NCBI GenBank assembly: GCA_031555955.1
Contig: JAVBTY010000010.1
Span: 1 to 31,487, forward strand
Source: Azoarcus sp031555955
GTDB taxonomy: Bacteria > Pseudomonadota > Gammaproteobacteria > Burkholderiales > Rhodocyclaceae
DNA: 31,487 bases
Direction: 5' to 3'
A program made the position numbers and the translations under genes. Shown here piece by piece: positions 22,625-30,385 of this stretch (position 1 is its first letter; every line of letters starts with the position of its first letter). The notes beneath the pieces are model-generated. The model was not told the DNA's origin. It saw only the letters and a program-made list of their open reading frames with translations, and made no database searches.

Positions 22625-22722
22625 TGCCGCAGGGCGGCAACTTTTACCTTTTTTGCCGGTGATTGCCGCCGGAATTGCCGCAATCGGGGAGTCTGGAAAA
22701 GAGATGGCGGCAGAGTTGCCGG
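22625..22722. promoter_or_regulatory. Cluster of TTGCCGC-type motifs upstream of fliC, possible activator (bEBP) sites
   Basis: Copies of (T)TGCCGC or TTGCCGG in both orientations: TGCCGC-AGG-GCGGCA dyad (22625-22639), TTGCCGG (22653-22659), TTGCCGCC (22663-22670), ATTGCCGCAAT palindrome (22674-22684), GGCGGCAG (22706-22713), TTGCCGG (22716-22722). They lie about 100-200 nt upstream of the predicted sigma-54 start, where enhancer-binding activators usually bind. With 22442-22624 they make up the gene-free fliC upstream region. Confidence 0.45.
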
Positions 22723-22751
22723 AAAAAGGGCTGGAAGGGCCGCGAACCCGC

Positions 22752-24566
22752 CTATATGGGATCGCCGCCGGGCGCGGGGAGTGAAACGACGCGGTTCTTG
22801 CCTGCCTGCTTGGCCTGGTACATGGCCGTATCGGCGCGGGTGACGGAGGTTTCCAGCGCCTCGCCGGTTTCCCAGGGGGTCACTCCGGCGCTGAAGGTAA
22901 TGACCAGGCGGTCCTCTCCGGACATGAACAGTGCGCGGGTGAGTTCCCGCTGCAGGCGGACCAGCGCCTGGCAGCCCTGTTCGATATCCGTTTCCGGCAG
23001 GAGGATGACGAACTCCTCACCGCCGTAGCGGGCAAGCGAATCCTGCGGGCGCAGATGCTGGCGCACGGTGGTGGCGAGATGGCGCAGCGCCTCGTCGCCG
23101 GTGTGGTGGCCGTAGGTGTCGTTCAGGCGCTTGAAATTGTCGATGTCGAGCAGGGCGACGCACAGGGGGGTGCCGCGGCGGGAGGCGCGCGCCCTTTCCT
23201 TGACGAACATTTCCTCAAGGCCGCGGCGGTTCAGCGTCCCGGTGAGCTGGTCATGGCGTATCAGCCTGCTGGCCTGGTCCAGTTCGGTCTGCAGCGCGGA
23301 AATTTTGGCTTCGGCCGCCTGGGCGCGGTTGCGGGCAAGCAGAAGTTCATCGTGCGAGCGCGAGGCTTCCGTCTGGATAGAGCGGGTGTCGCCCATAACC
23401 TGGTCGAGCAGGGCGCCGATTTCCGTAATGTCGCGGGCGGTGGCGATTTTTTGCGCGCAGACCTCGATGCGGTCGTGGTACGCGCCGGTGCTGGCGGCGA
23501 AACGGGCAAGCTGGTCGACGAATCCGGCAAGCACGGCGCGCAGGTTGCGCTGGGCTTCGGAAAGGTTGTGCTTGAGCTGGCTTTGCTTGTAGATGAGTTC
23601 TTTCAGCCGCAGTTCGGCGTCGTCGATCATGCGCGGGCTGGCGGGCTGGGCGACGATTTCGCGCAGCATCTCGATCTGGCCGTACAGCCACTGGTCGTCG
23701 ATCACCAGCTCGTCGATGTTTTCGAGCAGCAGACGGAAAAGCGCGAGCAGGCCGTTGCGGATTTCCGCATCGTCCTCGGCGGTTGCGCCCAGACGCAGGG
23801 TAAATTTCCCCATCTGTTTGCGTATGGAGGCGAAGGCGCGGGCGCTTCCCGCCTGGCGAACCGTGGAGGCGATGAGCGCGGCGTCATGGGCCAGCTCCGG
23901 GTGTGCGCCCAGAAATGAGGGCATGACTGATTCCAGCGTGAGCAGCAGCAGTTCGCGCAGATCGTGCAGCAGTTCGGTGGCCTCGCCGGCGGTGAAGCGC
24001 ACGGTGTCGGTGTGGTCGGGCGGCCTGATGTCCGGGCTGGCGGCGGGCGGTTCGGCCAGTTCTTCGTCGGGGGCGGGTACTTCCGGGTTGGCGGGGGCCT
24101 CACTCCATGCGCGCAGCAGGGACTGCAGCCGCGCATGGAGCGTTGCGGGATCGCTGGCGCTGAGCACGCGCTCGATCGATTCACGCTTGCGTGCGGTGGT
24201 CCATCCCAGCTGACGGCCTTCCCACTGGCGGAGCAGCTGCGCGATCAGGGTGTTCCATGCGGGCGGTGTTTCCGCGTGCAGACTGTCGAGGTACTGCTCC
24301 AGGGCGTGCTGCCCGGCGGCGGCGTCCCCGCTGTTCAGCGCCTGCTCAAGCTGGCGCGCCAGGCGCTGGTGTTCCGCCGTGTTCCGGGGCAGCCGCTGCG
24401 CGATCTGCTGCACGAAGCTTTTCGGAAATCCGCTTTCCTCCGTACCCAGCCCGGCAATCTCGTTGTAGAGCTTCAGATAGTTTTCCGGCGTCGGCGGTGT
24501 TCGCCGCAGGGCAAGCTGGCGCAGGGTTTCGCGCGCGATATCGAAGGGGCTGGCGGGAACTGGCAT
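22752..24566 (-). CDS. Diguanylate cyclase with long N-terminal region (GGEEF type)
   Basis: 604-residue cytosolic protein that should make cyclic di-GMP from two GTP. The GGDEF domain fills about residues 435-595: DQLTGTLNRRGLEEMF at its start, LLDIDNFKRLNDTYGHHTGD, and the active-site loop RYGGEEFVILLP with GGEEF at 515-519. RPQD (506-509), five residues before the loop, is an intact inhibitory I-site, so product feedback is expected. The N-terminal 400 residues have no membrane segment; a coiled coil is likely around 310-435 (LRLKELIYKQSQLKHNLSEA onward). Its DUF-type sensor part is not recognised. It lies 30 nt after the HDOD gene in the same direction and directly upstream of fliC, which fits control of motility versus attachment. 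Confidence 0.92.
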   Translation of the reverse strand: MPVPASPFDIARETLRQLALRRTPPTPENYLKLYNEIAGLGTEESGFPKSFVQQIAQRLPRNTAEHQRLARQLEQALNSGDAAAGQHALEQYLDSLHAETPPAWNTLIAQLLRQWEGRQLGWTTARKRESIERVLSASDPATLHARLQSLLRAWSEAPANPEVPAPDEELAEPPAASPDIRPPDHTDTVRFTAGEATELLHDLRELLLLTLESVMPSFLGAHPELAHDAALIASTVRQAGSARAFASIRKQMGKFTLRLGATAEDDAEIRNGLLALFRLLLENIDELVIDDQWLYGQIEMLREIVAQPASPRMIDDAELRLKELIYKQSQLKHNLSEAQRNLRAVLAGFVDQLARFAASTGAYHDRIEVCAQKIATARDITEIGALLDQVMGDTRSIQTEASRSHDELLLARNRAQAAEAKISALQTELDQASRLIRHDQLTGTLNRRGLEEMFVKERARASRRGTPLCVALLDIDNFKRLNDTYGHHTGDEALRHLATTVRQHLRPQDSLARYGGEEFVILLPETDIEQGCQALVRLQRELTRALFMSGEDRLVITFSAGVTPWETGEALETSVTRADTAMYQAKQAGKNRVVSLPAPGGDPI

Positions 24567-24596
24567 GGCGGCGCAATGATGGTCCGGTGCTGGCGG

Positions 24597-25451
24597 TTAG
24601 CGCACCCGCATGTCGGGGAAGAAAATGGAGACGTATGAGGAGAGGCTGAGTTCAATATCCTGGCGGATATCGGCCAGTGTTTCCGGGGCAATGCCCAGTA
24701 GCGGCCACACCATGGGGTCGACCCGCGCAATGGCGGTATCGCTGGGTTCGCCCTGGCGGTCCGCCTGGACGAGATGATGGGCGACATGCAGTATGGCCGC
24801 GTCGAATGCGCGCTCTCCTCCCAGGCGTGGCTGGATCTGCGCGCCGATGATTTCGGCGAATGGCGAAGGCAGTTTCCAGCGGTCCATCAGTGTCGCGCCG
24901 ACCTCGGCGTAATCACAGCCGATGATACGGCGCTCGGCCGCGGGCAGCGGCTCCGTGTTCGCCTCGGCGGCGAGACGGGCTTCCTCGGCGAGGCCGGGCA
25001 CGGTCTGATACATGACCAGGTGACCGAGATCGGCCAGCAGGCCGATGACGAACAACCGTTCTGACGTGGGCTGCCCGCAGCTGCGGGCAATGGCGCGGGC
25101 GGCCAGTCCGCACATGACGCTGCTGCGCCAGAAGCGCCCCACGTCCATATGCTCGGGACGGATACCGGCGAATACGGAATTGACCGACATGGCCAGCACC
25201 AGATCGTGTACCTGCTGCAGGCCGAGGATCTGTACCGCGCGGTGTACCGTGTCCACCTGCCCGTAGCCATACAGGGCGCTGTTGACCAGGCGCAGCAGGC
25301 GCACGGTAAGCGCTGGATCGACGGCCACCAGGCGGCCCACTTCGATGATGGAGCCGTCGGGCGAATCGAGCTGTTCCCGGATGCGGAGATAAACGGTGGG
25401 GAGCGAGGACAGCGCCTCGACGTAGCTCACCAGTTCCTGGGCGGAGTGCAT
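24597..25451 (-). CDS. HDOD domain protein
   Basis: 284-residue protein with one HDOD domain (about residues 12-210), a non-catalytic relative of HD phosphohydrolases found in bacterial signalling. Typical blocks are LSSLPTVYLRIREQLDSPDG, VAVDPALTVRLLRLVNSALYG, AVQILGLQQVHDLVLAMSV and LLADLGHLVMYQ, where the usual HD pair is not preserved. No receiver or output domain is fused to it. Start ATG at 25451 has AGGA about 8 nt upstream. It lies 29 nt after the CDF exporter gene and 30 nt before the diguanylate cyclase gene, so HDOD and cyclase are very likely co-expressed and may work together. Its ligand or partner is unknown. Confidence 0.9.
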   Translation of the reverse strand: MHSAQELVSYVEALSSLPTVYLRIREQLDSPDGSIIEVGRLVAVDPALTVRLLRLVNSALYGYGQVDTVHRAVQILGLQQVHDLVLAMSVNSVFAGIRPEHMDVGRFWRSSVMCGLAARAIARSCGQPTSERLFVIGLLADLGHLVMYQTVPGLAEEARLAAEANTEPLPAAERRIIGCDYAEVGATLMDRWKLPSPFAEIIGAQIQPRLGGERAFDAAILHVAHHLVQADRQGEPSDTAIARVDPMVWPLLGIAPETLADIRQDIELSLSSYVSIFFPDMRVR

Positions 25452-25480
25452 GGGGAAAGTCCTGTGAAGTTTTACGGTGA

Positions 25481-26446
25481 TTATCTTTGATCGGAGCCAG
25501 GGCGGGAATGGCGCGGCGTGAATATAACCGGCTCGGCGCGCGGGAGTTCGGGCTGCAGGGTGACGTGGCCGATGCCGAAGCGGCTGGCGAGTATCGTCTG
25601 CAGGGCGGGCAGGATATCGTCGGACCAGCGCTGCGCGCCGGTGATGACGACGTGCGCCGACAGGGCTGTGTTGCGGGAGTCGAGGCTCCAGATGTGGAGA
25701 TCGTGCACGGAAACGACGCCGTCGACCGCCGCCATTTCACGCCCGACTGCGGGCAGGGAGAGGTTGTCCGGCACGCCGTCGAGCAGCGTATGCACCGCCT
25801 GGCGCAGCAGGTTCAGCGTCGAGGCGAGGATGAGCCCGCCGATCAGCATCGTCAGCAGCGGGTCGATCGGCGTCCAGCCGGTAAACTGGATCACCAGCCC
25901 GGAAGCGAGCGCGGCCAGCGAGCCGAGCAGATCGCCCAGCACGTGCAGCAGCGCCCCGCGCGTGTTCATGTCGCCTTCGCCGCGCGTCAGCAGAAAGGCG
26001 ACGGCGATATTCACCGCCAGCCCGGCCAGCGCAACCAGCGTCACGGTTTCGCCCGCGATGTCGCGCGGAGCCGCCAGGCGCACCACCGCCTGCCAGGCCA
26101 GTACGGCGACAAGAACGAACATGAACGCCCCGTTGGCCAGCGCGGCCAGCGCTTCCATGCGCGGCAGCCCGAAGGAGTGGCGCGCGCTCACGGGGCGGCG
26201 CGCCAGCCGGGCGGCGATGGCGGCGAGGCCAAGCGCCATGGCGTCGGTCACCATATGGCCCGCATCGCCGATCAGCGCCAGCGAACCCGACCACCACCCG
26301 GCGACCGCCTCCACCACGGCGAAACCCAGCGTCAGCACAAGGGCAAGGGGCAGCCAGCGGCTGGCGCTGTGGTCGTGGGTGTGGCCGTGGTGGTGTTCAT
26401 GGTGGCCGTTATGGCCGGGATGGGATGCCGCGTGTGAATGTTGCAT
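25481..26446 (-). CDS. Cation diffusion facilitator (CzcD/ZitB-type metal exporter)
   Basis: 321-residue inner-membrane antiporter of the CDF family, predicted to export Zn2+ (possibly Co2+ or Cd2+) against protons. A His-rich cytosolic N-terminus (HNGHHEHHHGHTHDH, about 12-26) probably binds metal. Six membrane helices follow. The transport-site residues are visible: LIGDAGHMVTDA in helix 2 (Asp61, His64, Asp68 region) and LLHVLGDLLGS in helix 5 (His168, Asp172). The His-Asp arrangement of helices 2 and 5 is that of zinc-type CDFs. The C-terminal cytosolic domain has VSVHDLHIWSLDS. The chosen ATG at 26446 opens directly on the His-rich region; upstream in-frame residues look like non-coding DNA. 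Confidence 0.92.
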   Translation of the reverse strand: MQHSHAASHPGHNGHHEHHHGHTHDHSASRWLPLALVLTLGFAVVEAVAGWWSGSLALIGDAGHMVTDAMALGLAAIAARLARRPVSARHSFGLPRMEALAALANGAFMFVLVAVLAWQAVVRLAAPRDIAGETVTLVALAGLAVNIAVAFLLTRGEGDMNTRGALLHVLGDLLGSLAALASGLVIQFTGWTPIDPLLTMLIGGLILASTLNLLRQAVHTLLDGVPDNLSLPAVGREMAAVDGVVSVHDLHIWSLDSRNTALSAHVVITGAQRWSDDILPALQTILASRFGIGHVTLQPELPRAEPVIFTPRHSRPGSDQR

Positions 26447-26522
26447 GACGGGTCTTGCAGGATAGGCTGGCCCGATTATGACAGCCCTGCCTTTGCTGCG
26501 GGAAACGGCGGCAGCCATGCCG

Positions 26523-27377
26523 TCAGCCGCTGGCGCCGGGTGGCTGAAGCGCCGCCGCCGGGGCGGGGGCGACCAGATCCCGGTAAGCGTGCCAGCTGGC
26601 GTGGCCGAGCAGGGGCATCAGCACGATCAGCCCCGCGTGGAAGCTGAGAAAACCGAGCACCGTCAGCGCCGCGATGATGAAAGCCCACAGCAGCATCGCG
26701 GCGGGGTTGCGGGCAAGCGCGGCGATGCTGATCAGCATGGCGCTGACCGCGTCCTGGTCGCGGTCGAGCATGAGCGGAATTGACACGGCGCTGACGGCGA
26801 AAACGAGGGTGGCGAAAACCAGCCCCACGCCGAACCAGGCAGAGAGAAAACCGATGTTTTCCAGCGCCAGCGCCTGCGCAAGAAAACTGCCCAGGGTTGG
26901 CAGGTCGCTTGTATAAAACAGGGCGAAAACAACCAGCGAGGCGCGGACCCATATGAGGAAAATGATTCCCAGAACGACGGCGAAAATGCCCAGATTGCCC
27001 GCGTTGCGCCGCCATACGGTCAGCGTGGGCGCCAGTGCGCAGGCCTGGCCAAGCATGCGCCGGCGGCTGATTTCGTACAGACCCATGGCGAGAAAGGGGC
27101 CGAGCAGCAGAAACCCGGATGTCAGCGCCGAGGTGTAGGCGTAGGCGTGCCCGAGCACGAAAGTCACCAGCAGCCCCATGGCGGTAAAGCAGAAACCGTA
27201 GAACAGGCTTGGAATGGGGCAGGCGCGCAGGTCGGCGAAACCGGATGCGAGCCAGCGCAGCGGCGCGGGGAACGGAACGCGCCGCACGGTGGGAAAGGGT
27301 TCCGGTTCCGGTCCGGAATCGGTGGAAATGCGTGGATTGGCGTGGACGGGGGGCGGGCGGTCGTTCGGCTGCGGCAT
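26523..27377 (-). CDS. DUF2189 integral membrane protein (copy 2)
   Basis: 284-residue paralogue of the protein at 17151-17924. A hydrophilic, Pro-rich N-terminus (about 1-45: MPQPNDRPPPVHANPRISTD) precedes the same layout of hydrophobic segments: FYGFCFTAMGLLVTFVLGHA, LTSGFLLLGPFLAMGLYEIS, SLVVFALFYTSDLP, VFATLVFAVSAVSIPLMLDR. The C-terminal LIVLMPLLGHASWHAYRDLV is nearly identical to copy 1, and 35 bp of DNA there match with one mismatch. ATG at 27377 has a strong GGAGAG site. It is upstream of the CDF gene by 76 nt in the same direction, so co-transcription is possible. The family function is unknown. Confidence 0.84.
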   Translation of the reverse strand: MPQPNDRPPPVHANPRISTDSGPEPEPFPTVRRVPFPAPLRWLASGFADLRACPIPSLFYGFCFTAMGLLVTFVLGHAYAYTSALTSGFLLLGPFLAMGLYEISRRRMLGQACALAPTLTVWRRNAGNLGIFAVVLGIIFLIWVRASLVVFALFYTSDLPTLGSFLAQALALENIGFLSAWFGVGLVFATLVFAVSAVSIPLMLDRDQDAVSAMLISIAALARNPAAMLLWAFIIAALTVLGFLSFHAGLIVLMPLLGHASWHAYRDLVAPAPAAALQPPGASG

Positions 27378-27486
27378 GTCTCTCTCCTGCCGGATCGCCG
27401 CCGCCGTGGAACGGGGGAAGAACAGCCATGCGGGCCATGCCGCGCGGGCAGGCCGCGCCCGCCTGGGGGCTGTTACGGAAACGCCG

Positions 27487-28296
27487 TCATGAGCTGGCGA
27501 AAAATCCCCGCAACGCATCGGAAACAGCGTCCGGCGTTTCCGCCATCATGGCGTGGCCGGCGTCTGGCAGCACGGTCAGGCGCGCGCCGCCGGTGACGTT
27601 GACAAGCGCATCGCACAAAGGTTTTGCCGCGCGCGGGGGCGTCATCTGGTCGCGCCCGCCGCACAGCAGCAGGGCCGGGCAGCGCACCCGGGCCGCGGCG
27701 GCAAGGCCGTCCGCCCAGGCGTTGCAGGCGGCCAGGTCGGCGGCCAGCACGCCTTCGGCCTGGCGTTCCATCAGGCGCAGGTTCGCGCCCGCGAGGTGGA
27801 CGCCGGGCAAAGGGCTGGCTCCGAGCAGGTTCGCGGGCGTGTAGGACCACTGGTTGATCAGGGCGTGGGCCTGGTCGCGGTTGCTGGCGGCGGCCTCAAG
27901 CAGCGCGGGGGCGACAGGCATGGGCGCGACGCTGCCGAGCAGGGCCAGCGCGGCAATGCGTTCCGGCGCGCGTGCCGTAGCGGCGAGCGCGATCAGCGAG
28001 CCCATGCTGTGGCCGGCCAGACGCGCCTGCCTGACGCCGGCAGCGTCGAGCAGGTCGATGATCCATGCGGCGCATGCGTCGATGCCAGACAGCGGGCCGC
28101 CGCCGGAGCGCCCATGCCCCGGCAGGTCGGGCGCGAGCACGCTGAAGCCATGGTGGGCCAGATGGCGCGCCTGCAGGTTCCAGACGCTGTGATCGTGCTC
28201 CGCGCCATGAATCAGCACCACGGCGGGGAGTCTGTGGTCGAACGTGCGGCCGCCGGTGTAGATGCGGGCGGACGAGCCGTTGATGATCAGATCCAT
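27487..28296 (-). CDS. Alpha/beta hydrolase
   Basis: 269-residue single-domain alpha/beta hydrolase, soluble and without signal peptide. The oxyanion region is LIHGAEHDHSVW (about 29-40), the nucleophile elbow is GHSMGS with Ser97, the acid is in GGRDQM (Asp216) and the catalytic His in DAGHAMM (His248). DLPGHGRSGG is the usual block after strand 4. The substrate cannot be told; esters or thioesters are typical. It begins 15 nt after the sulfhydrylase gene in the same direction, so the two almost surely share a transcript. It is shorter than and unlike homoserine acetyltransferase (MetX), so it is not a hidden MetX. The start is ATG at 28296 with GGGAAGA upstream. Confidence 0.88.
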   Translation of the reverse strand: MDLIINGSSARIYTGGRTFDHRLPAVVLIHGAEHDHSVWNLQARHLAHHGFSVLAPDLPGHGRSGGGPLSGIDACAAWIIDLLDAAGVRQARLAGHSMGSLIALAATARAPERIAALALLGSVAPMPVAPALLEAAASNRDQAHALINQWSYTPANLLGASPLPGVHLAGANLRLMERQAEGVLAADLAACNAWADGLAAAARVRCPALLLCGGRDQMTPPRAAKPLCDALVNVTGGARLTVLPDAGHAMMAETPDAVSDALRGFFASS

Positions 28297-28311
28297 CGTG
28301 AATCTTCCCGG

Positions 28312-29616
28312 TTATTTTTTCGTCAGCTTGCCAACGGCGTGGAAAGCGCGGTCGAGATCGGCGATGAGATCGGCGGCGGATTCCAGCCCCACCGACAGCC
28401 GCACCGTGCCCTGGCCGATACCGGCGGCAGCCAGGTCGGCGTCGCTCATGCGGAAGTGCGTGGTGCTGGCGGGGTGGATCGCCAGCGATTTCGCGTCGCC
28501 CACGTTGGCGAGGTGCGAGAAAAGCCGCAGCGCGTCGATGAAGGCGCGGCCCGCGTCGCGCCCGCCCGCGAGATCGAACGACAGCACCGCGCCGCAGCCG
28601 TGCGGCAGCAGCCTGGCCGCCAGCGCGTGATCCGGATGGCCGGGCAGGCCGGGATAAGCTACTTTGGCGACAAGCGGATGCGCCGCAAGGTGCGCGGCGA
28701 TGGCGCGTGCGTTGTCCACGTGGGCGCGCATGCGCAGCGGCAGGGTTTCCAGCCCCTGCAGGATCTGGAAGGCGTTCATCGGCGACAGGCAGGCGCCGAA
28801 GTCGCGCAGCCCTTCGCGCCGGGCGCGCAGCAGAAAGGCGGCGACGGGCGATTCTTCGGCGAAATCCATGCCGTGGAAACCGTCGTAAGGCTCGGTGAGG
28901 GTGGGGAAACGGCCGGAGGCTTCCCAGTCGAAACGCCCGCCATCCACCAGCACGCCGCCGACAGCGACACCGTGGCCGCCGAGATATTTTGTGGCCGAGT
29001 GCATCACGAGATCGGCGCCCAGAGCCAGCGGCTGCTGCAGGATCGGGCTGGCGAGGGTGGAATCGACCAGTAGCGGCAGGGCGTGCCCATGCGCGATGTC
29101 GGCCACCGCCGGGATATCGAGCACGTCCAGCCCCGGGTTGCCCAGCGATTCGCCGAAGAGCAGCCGCGTTTCCGGGCGGATCGCGGCGCGCCACGCGCTG
29201 GCGTCGCGCGGATCGACGAAGGTGGTGTGAATGCCGAAGCGGGGCAGGGTGTAGCCGAGCAGGTTGTGCGAGCCGCCGTACAGCGAGCGCGAGGCGACGA
29301 TATGGCCGCCCGCGCCCATCAGCGTGACGATGGCCAGATGCAGCGCGGCCTGGCCGCTGGCGGCAGCGATGGCGCCGATGCCGCCTTCGAGCGCGGCGAC
29401 ACGCTCTTCCAGCACCGCGCAGGTCGGGTTGGAGATGCGCGCGTAGACATGGCCAGGCCGTTCGAGGTTGAACAGCGCGGCGGCATGGTCTGTACTCTGG
29501 AAAACGTAGCTGGTGGTGAAGTGGATCGGGGTGGCGCGGGAGCCGTGGACGGGGTCGGGAGACTGGCCCGCGTGCAGCGCGAGCGTCTCCTGGCCCGGGC
29601 AGCCGGGTCGGGTCAT
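28312..29616 (-). CDS. metY: O-acetylhomoserine sulfhydrylase-like PLP enzyme (MetY family)
   Basis: 434-residue PLP enzyme of the Cys/Met metabolism group. The length and the N-terminus ETLALHAGQSPDPVHGSRAT match O-acetylhomoserine aminocarboxypropyltransferase, which makes homocysteine from O-acetylhomoserine and sulfide. The PLP lysine is in HSATKYLGGHG (Lys210). YARISNPT and SGQAALH are phosphate and cofactor contacts. LLVDSTLASPIL replaces the more common VDNT form with DST. A sulfide- or homocysteine-forming role is likely, but cystathionine gamma-synthase/lyase activity cannot be excluded by sequence alone. The chosen ATG at 29616 lies 38 nt after the YdcH gene and has no strong ribosome site. 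It probably forms an operon with the downstream hydrolase. Confidence 0.88.
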   Translation of the reverse strand: MTRPGCPGQETLALHAGQSPDPVHGSRATPIHFTTSYVFQSTDHAAALFNLERPGHVYARISNPTCAVLEERVAALEGGIGAIAAASGQAALHLAIVTLMGAGGHIVASRSLYGGSHNLLGYTLPRFGIHTTFVDPRDASAWRAAIRPETRLLFGESLGNPGLDVLDIPAVADIAHGHALPLLVDSTLASPILQQPLALGADLVMHSATKYLGGHGVAVGGVLVDGGRFDWEASGRFPTLTEPYDGFHGMDFAEESPVAAFLLRARREGLRDFGACLSPMNAFQILQGLETLPLRMRAHVDNARAIAAHLAAHPLVAKVAYPGLPGHPDHALAARLLPHGCGAVLSFDLAGGRDAGRAFIDALRLFSHLANVGDAKSLAIHPASTTHFRMSDADLAAAGIGQGTVRLSVGLESAADLIADLDRAFHAVGKLTKK

Positions 29617-29654
29617 GTGGGAGGAGTCCGGTGGATGCGGGGGTGGGCGGATAC

Positions 29655-29879
29655 TCAGGCGAAATCGCCCGGCTGCAGCAGCCGTTCGATGCTGGTGATG
29701 CGGTCCTTGATCGCCAGCTTGTGTTTTTTCAGCCTGCGCAGCAGCAGTTCGTCTTCCGTGGAGGCCCCGGCGAGGCGGCTGATCGCCTCGTCGAGATCGC
29801 GATGCTCGCCGCGCAGGGCTTCGAGACGCAGGCTCAGACTGGTCACATCGTCGAGCGTATCTTCGTTCATCATCATCAT
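29655..29879 (-). CDS. YdcH-family (DUF465) small coiled protein
   Basis: 74-residue protein of the YdcH/SlyX-like DUF465 group: almost entirely alpha-helical and charged, with DVTSLSLRLEALRGEHRDLD and LLRRLKKHKLAIKDRI, where KKHKLAIKDRI is the family hallmark. It is predicted to be a short coiled coil of unknown function. Four consecutive ATG codons (29879-29868) precede the NEDTLDD sequence; the first is used here because an AGGCGGG site lies 9-15 nt upstream of it, but the fourth is possible. It lies 38 nt upstream of metY in the same direction. The 190-nt gap to the divergent DUF3567 gene holds nothing else I recognise. Confidence 0.85.
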   Translation of the reverse strand: MMMMNEDTLDDVTSLSLRLEALRGEHRDLDEAISRLAGASTEDELLLRRLKKHKLAIKDRITSIERLLQPGDFA

Positions 29880-30069
29880 GCTGGAACCCGCCTGGAAAGT
29901 GGCGCGGAAGCGCCGTTGGTCAAACGTGAATCCCGGCTGGAATGGTATGCGCCGTGCCGTGGAATGACAACAGCGGGCGTGCTGGTTTACTTGTACGTGG
30001 CTTGAAACCGGGCGCGGCGGCGCCATGTAAAGGCTGAGGCGGGGATTTGCCTGCAATGGAGGTGCAACC

Positions 30070-30300
30070 ATGAACGTTGTCTGCAATAACGCCGTGCTGT
30101 ACGTGGTCGATTATCCGGCTATCGACGCCGTTGAAATCATCGACAAGCGCAGCGGCTGTGGCGGCCTGATCCGCGCTGAAACTGCGCAGCGCTTCCGGCG
30201 CGAATTCGGGTTGCTGGCCGGTGCGGGCGGGGAAGGGAGCATGGACGACTTCATCGCCCATTACGGCGCGCTGCTGACCCAGCCTGCGGTTTATCACTGA
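30070..30300 (+). CDS. DUF3567-type small protein
   Basis: 76-residue protein that fits the betaproteobacterial DUF3567 pattern: an N-terminal NVVCNNAVLYVVDYP segment, then AVEIIDKRSG, an ETAQRFRREF helix and the ending DDFIAHYGALLTQPAVYH. The function is unknown. It is soluble, with no signal. A good ribosome site GGAGGTG (30058-30064) precedes the ATG at 30070. It is divergent from the YdcH gene and 85 nt upstream of greB in the same direction; the gap has no clear promoter, so co-transcription with greB is possible. The assignment to DUF3567 rests on pattern memory, not on a search. Confidence 0.75.
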   Translation: MNVVCNNAVLYVVDYPAIDAVEIIDKRSGCGGLIRAETAQRFRREFGLLAGAGGEGSMDDFIAHYGALLTQPAVYH

Positions 30301-30385
30301 ATTACCGGAATGCGGTTGCGGCTGGCGGCTGCGGGAGGGGTGCCGTACCATCATGGCCCCCTGAACACAGATACGGAACAGAAGC

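Noticed and set aside
27487..28296. Hydrolase as homoserine O-acetyltransferase (MetX)
   Set aside because: It is about 100 residues too short and lacks the MetX-type sequence blocks; it is a plain alpha/beta hydrolase.
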